A DNA stretch of 19,059 nt from an uncultured Bacilli bacterium (GTDB taxonomy: Bacteria > Bacillota_I > Bacilli_A > ML615J-28 > CAG-698), in contig CANQVW010000015.1 of assembly GCA_947627395.1 (NCBI GenBank), forward strand, positions 1 to 19,059. The letters are read 5' to 3'. The position numbers and the translations under genes were made by a program. Each line of letters begins with the position of its first letter. The first letter of the stretch is position 1. A model generated the notes under the pieces. That model saw only the letters and a program-made list of their open reading frames with translations, was not told the DNA's origin and ran no database searches. This document shows positions 15,913 to 19,059 of the stretch, in pieces.

Positions 15913-15988
15913 TGTCAAGAATTTTACTGATTTAATCCACTTATCAAAAATCCTCCAGATGACTTTTTGATCCGTAGAGTTCTTGACA
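15913..15988. repeat. Imperfect inverted repeat, MITE-like or IS-end remnant
   Basis: TGTCAAGAA (15913-15921) is the exact inverse complement of TTCTTGACA (15980-15988). Inside lies a second perfect pair, ATCAAAAA (15943-15950) with TTTTTGAT (15964-15971). This pair could once have reached further, since CCACTTATCAAAAA is followed by a partly matching TTTTTGATCCGTAG. The unit of 76 bases has no open frame of note. Nested inverted repeats in an intergenic gap suggest a small mobile element remnant or a structured RNA. No target duplication is clear and only one copy is in the window. Confidence 0.4.
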
Positions 15989-16004
15989 GGTTGTTTTTTG
16001 TATA

Positions 16005-16067
16005 AAAAAAGCTCCTTCCATGATGTAATTAAATTGGTCTAAATTTAACCATGGAAAGAGCTTTTTT
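16005..16067 (-). terminator. Strong terminator after pcrA
   Basis: Positions 16005-16022 pair with 16050-16067: 17 pairs with a single C-A mismatch. The outer A/T run is followed by further Ts on the minus strand. The loop itself contains TAAATT/AATTTA, which can pair. The T-run on the other strand is six long, so some action in both directions is possible, but the upstream plus strand has no gene. Confidence 0.8.
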
Positions 16068-16155
16068 AAATGTCATATTCATTGGTATCTTTGTAAAGAT
16101 TGTAATCATTTCTTTTATGAGAAAATACCCTTGAATTTCCTAATGATTCTATATC

Positions 16156-18282
16156 TTATTTTTTCTTCTTTTGAATAAATGGATGATTCATATTAAATTT
16201 TTTAATCATCTTTTGTTCCGCAAAACATATTTGACCTTCTTTACCATCTAGAGAAACAACAATTCCCTCTCCATAAATTTGATGAACAACACAATCACCA
16301 ACATGATAAGTTGGAAATGCTTCTTCATCATCTTCATCTTTAGAGGAGAAAAGTTCTTCATTTTCTACTTGACAGATTTCATCTTCAAAGTCTTCGATGG
16401 TCTTTTCTTTTTCTTTCACAATAAATTCTAATAAAAATCTAGATTGACTATTTCTTCTTGTTTCTCCATAGATCATTCGTTTATGAGCACATAAAAGATA
16501 AAGTTTTCTTTTTGCTCTTGTGACGGCAACATAAGCAATTCTTCTTTCCTCTTCTTCGTCATTGGCCTCACCATATGAATATAAGCTTGGGAATATTCCT
16601 TCTTCAAAAGCAACGATAAATACAGTATCAAATTCTAATCCTTTTACAGAATGAACTGTGGATAAAGTTACACCATCAGCTCTTTGTCTTTGGTTTTGTA
16701 ATTTATCATCTGAAAGAATTGCTTCATCAAATGCACTGATTAATTTTTCTTTTCTTGATGCAATTTCACCATTGTTTTCCACATTATATAATACACTCTT
16801 AAATTCTTGAAGATTTTCTTTTCTTTCTTCTTCATCCTCTTCATCCACAATACAATTTAAATATTGCGTTTTGTCTAATAAGATTTCATAAAATTCAACC
16901 AAATTTTTTTCTTCTAATAAGGGTGTAAGTGATTCAATCATTTCTTTAAAAGAAGAGATGGCTTTATATTTATTTTTTAAAATATCTTTCATAGCCTCGA
17001 TGGCATCAAATAAAGAAAGCTTGTTTAGTTTTTTAAAGTCTAAAATCATTTGAACTGTTTTTTGGCCAATACCTCTAGTAGGTTCATTCACAATTCTTTT
17101 AAAACTTGCAATATCGTCATGATTAATAATTAATTTCAAATAAGCAATGACATCTTTAATTTCTTTTCTTCTTAAATAGCTAATACCACCAAATATACGA
17201 TAAGGAATAGAATATTGTATACATCCTAATTCAAAATTACGACTAATAACCGTGGAGCGATACAAAATGGCAAAGTCAGAATATTTTTTCCCATGCCGTA
17301 CTTCTCTTTGAATGATTTCCATAACATAGCGTACTTCATCTTTCTCATCTCTACATTGACTTATTTCAACATTATTTGATTCACCATGAATGTCAGAAAA
17401 CATTTGTTTAGGTTCTCTATTTTTGTTATGTGAAATCAATTGATTGGATCCATCTAAAATAGCTTGTGTAGAGCGATAATTTTGATTTAGAATAATGGAT
17501 ATATATTCTGGGAAATCTTTTTTAAACATTTGTATGTTTTCGTAATTGGTACCACGAAAACTATAAATGGATTGATCATCATCTCCAACAACAAACAAAT
17601 TACGATTTGTTTTGGCGAGCAATCGAAGAAGTCGATATTGTGTTAAATTGGTATCTTGAAATTCATCCACCAAGATGTATTGATATCTTGATTGATACTT
17701 TTCTAATGTTTCTTTAGAAGTTTGAAATAGTTCTAGAGTCTTTAATAATAAATCTTCAAAATCAAGACTATTTAATTCTTTCATCATATCTTCATAAGCT
17801 TGATAAATCATTTGTTCAATTTGACTTTCTGGTTTAACTCCAAAGCACTTAGAAAAGTTAATCATTTTACGACAATGTTTAGCGGTGAATTTCTTTTTAT
17901 CAATGTTTTTTTCCGTAAGAACATCTGTAACAATTTTTAATTGATCTTCTTCATCGATAATATTGAAATGACGATCATATCCCAAAATAGGAATTTCTTT
18001 ACGAAGAAGACTTGCACAAAAGGAATGAAATGTGGAAATGGTGAGTCCTGTTCCTTTTGCCCCAACTAAGTTTTGAAGTCGCTCTCTCATTTCATTGGTT
18101 GCTTTATTCGTAAAGGTGATGGCAAGAATATGATAAGGAGAAATATCATGTTCAATCATGTTTGCAATTCTATAAGTCAATGTACGAGTTTTTCCACTTC
18201 CTGCTCCTGCAAAAACCATGACTGGTCCATATAATTGTTCTGCTGCTTTTCTTTGATTTTCATTCAAACTATCAAGTAACAT
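16156..18282 (-). CDS. pcrA: ATP-dependent DNA helicase PcrA (UvrD family)
   Basis: This is a 3'-5' superfamily 1 helicase of repair and replication, with 708 residues (the family is usually 720-750). Motifs in order are the Q motif region LNENQRKAA (6-14), Walker A AGAGSGKT (25-32), motif Ia AITFTNKAT, VDEFQDTN (205-212), GDDDQSIYSFRG (233-244), QNYRS (267-271), the region LSTVHSVKGLEFDTVF (motif V), and AYVAVTRAKRKLYL (motif VI). The last 55 residues form the usual Tudor-like end (VGDCVVHQIYGEGIVVSL), which contacts RNA polymerase in Bacillus PcrA. AAGGAAG precedes the ATG. It begins 29 bases after glnS and is likely on the same transcript. The customary ligA partner is about 4.3 kb away, past the germination operon. 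Confidence 0.97.
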   Translation of the reverse strand: MLLDSLNENQRKAAEQLYGPVMVFAGAGSGKTRTLTYRIANMIEHDISPYHILAITFTNKATNEMRERLQNLVGAKGTGLTISTFHSFCASLLRKEIPILGYDRHFNIIDEEDQLKIVTDVLTEKNIDKKKFTAKHCRKMINFSKCFGVKPESQIEQMIYQAYEDMMKELNSLDFEDLLLKTLELFQTSKETLEKYQSRYQYILVDEFQDTNLTQYRLLRLLAKTNRNLFVVGDDDQSIYSFRGTNYENIQMFKKDFPEYISIILNQNYRSTQAILDGSNQLISHNKNREPKQMFSDIHGESNNVEISQCRDEKDEVRYVMEIIQREVRHGKKYSDFAILYRSTVISRNFELGCIQYSIPYRIFGGISYLRRKEIKDVIAYLKLIINHDDIASFKRIVNEPTRGIGQKTVQMILDFKKLNKLSLFDAIEAMKDILKNKYKAISSFKEMIESLTPLLEEKNLVEFYEILLDKTQYLNCIVDEEDEEERKENLQEFKSVLYNVENNGEIASRKEKLISAFDEAILSDDKLQNQRQRADGVTLSTVHSVKGLEFDTVFIVAFEEGIFPSLYSYGEANDEEEERRIAYVAVTRAKRKLYLLCAHKRMIYGETRRNSQSRFLLEFIVKEKEKTIEDFEDEICQVENEELFSSKDEDDEEAFPTYHVGDCVVHQIYGEGIVVSLDGKEGQICFAEQKMIKKFNMNHPFIQKKKK

Positions 18283-18311
18283 ACATTTCTTCCTTTCTAT
18301 CCCTTGATGGT

Positions 18312-19059
18312 TTATTTATTTTCCAATTTAAAAGAAGATTTTAAAGGAACAATGCAGTTAAAAGTTAATTTCGATGTATCACTATCCACTGCATAATATC
18401 CATCACGAAGGAATTGAAAACGATCTAATACATGATACTCATTCTTTTCCACATATCCTTCTAAAACTTTCCATGAATTTGGATTTACACGATCTAAGAG
18501 TGGAACACTTTCATCCTCAACATCCATTAAAAGGGATTCAAATTGATTAAACGTTGCCTTCATAGCTGTCGTTGCTTCCACAAATCCAATCGTACCATTT
18601 GGTTTACGCTCGTTAAAACCACTTCCACTGAGTGTTTGTGGATCATAAGTACATAGGACTTCCACAATCTTTCCATTTTCATCATAAACAACTTCATTTG
18701 CACGAATGAAATAAGCATAAAACAATCTAACTTCTAACCCTAACGCTAAACGTTTATAATGTTTATCTGGTTTTTCTAAAACAAAGTCATCTTGTTCTAT
18801 GTAAAGATGTTTAGAAAAAGCAATTTGTCTTGTTCCTAGTGCTTCATTTTCTTGATTGTTGGGTGCTGATAAATATTCAATTTTACCTTCTGGATAATTG
18901 GTAATGGTTACTTTTAATGGTTTGGTGACAGCCATAATGCGTTTAGCTTTTAATTTTAAATCTTCACGAACAAAATGGTCAAGCATATCACGCTCCACAG
19001 TGGAATTGACTCTCGATAGTCCCGTTGATAAAACGAAAGAGCGAATCGCTTCAGGTGTA
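18312..19059 (-). CDS. glnS: Glutaminyl-tRNA synthetase, C-terminal part (cut by window edge)
   Basis: Only the last 248 residues are in the window; the 5' end lies beyond 19059. The first visible codons read TPEAIRSFVLSTGLSRVNST and run straight into ERDMLDHFVREDLKLKAKRIMAV, the class I GlnRS core just before the anticodon-binding domain (TPxxIRxF and DLxxxAxRxMAV are typical). The remainder is the two-barrel anticodon-binding domain, with IAFSKHLYIEQDDF, GLEVRLFYAYFIRANEV and the end LTFNCIVPLKSSFK, which corresponds to the FNRTVxLKD end of other GlnRS proteins. GlnRS charges tRNA-Gln directly. Many Bacillota instead use GatCAB, so its presence is informative. A GTG at 18998 is internal, not the start. 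Confidence 0.93.
   Translation of the reverse strand, partial: TPEAIRSFVLSTGLSRVNSTVERDMLDHFVREDLKLKAKRIMAVTKPLKVTITNYPEGKIEYLSAPNNQENEALGTRQIAFSKHLYIEQDDFVLEKPDKHYKRLALGLEVRLFYAYFIRANEVVYDENGKIVEVLCTYDPQTLSGSGFNERKPNGTIGFVEATTAMKATFNQFESLLMDVEDESVPLLDRVNPNSWKVLEGYVEKNEYHVLDRFQFLRDGYYAVDSDTSKLTFNCIVPLKSSFKLENK

Larger units (their letters stand above)
15846..16155. other. Gene-free gap between pcrA and the germination operon
   Basis: This stretch of about 310 bases holds, from right to left, a short region open in the pcrA frame (16066-16155), the pcrA terminator (16005-16067), a MITE-like inverted repeat (15913-15988) and a candidate sporulation promoter (15862-15891). No protein gene with family likeness is visible on either strand. 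Confidence 0.7.

Noticed and set aside
15887..15970. A 27-codon plus-strand open frame with a weak AAGG ribosome site in the pcrA-ger gap
   Set aside because: It lies inside the inverted-repeat element and the promoter region, is very short, and its product resembles nothing known.

Overview
The window is an AT-rich stretch of chromosome from a low-GC, Gram-positive-type bacterium of the Bacillota. The organism probably makes endospores, because the window holds a complete spore-germinant-receptor operon. TGA serves as a stop codon (hprK, the gene before it, and the small germination gene), so the genetic code is the standard bacterial one. The mix of hprK-lgt-trxB-whiA, glnS-pcrA, a DUF378 protein and a VanZ-like protein fits gut-type Erysipelotrichia or related Bacilli. 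That placement is inference. Every protein gene except one 66-residue gene is on the minus strand, so the layout below follows the direction of transcription, from the right end leftward.

Right end (19059-16000): the 3' part of glnS (glutaminyl-tRNA synthetase, cut by the window edge), then pcrA (UvrD-type helicase) 29 bases further on, closed by a strong hairpin terminator. Next comes a gene-free gap of about 310 bases. It holds that terminator, a MITE-like imperfect inverted repeat of unknown origin, and a candidate sporulation-type promoter.

Germination operon (15845-12063): a GerA-type A subunit, a C-subunit lipoprotein, a 63-residue two-helix membrane protein that may be a germinant-receptor D subunit, and a B-subunit permease. 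The genes overlap or nearly touch. The operon ends in a long hairpin that overlaps a second possible terminator. It lies between pcrA and ligA, which are adjacent in many Bacillota.

DNA repair pair (11883-7085): ligA (NAD-dependent ligase) and uvrA (excision-repair ATPase) share one base and sit behind an extended -10 promoter. A terminator follows uvrA.

Envelope and regulation operon (6965-2073): a VanZ-like membrane protein, a lysine-rich four-helix membrane protein, hprK (HPr kinase/phosphorylase), lgt (prolipoprotein diacylglyceryl transferase with a long C-terminal tail), trxB and whiA. These are tightly packed with 4-31 base overlaps. The operon starts at an extended -10 promoter so close to the first ATG that the mRNA may be nearly leaderless. 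RapZ and YvcK genes, which often lie between trxB and whiA, are absent here. Lgt would lipidate lipoproteins such as the two encoded in this window.

Left end (2021-1): the single plus-strand DUF378 gene converges on whiA at a shared terminator. Then come a LolA-like/DUF4367-like lipoprotein and a membrane-anchored protein that looks like a thioredoxin fold without its CxxC motif, each followed by a terminator. No rRNA, tRNA, CRISPR array or intact transposase was seen.
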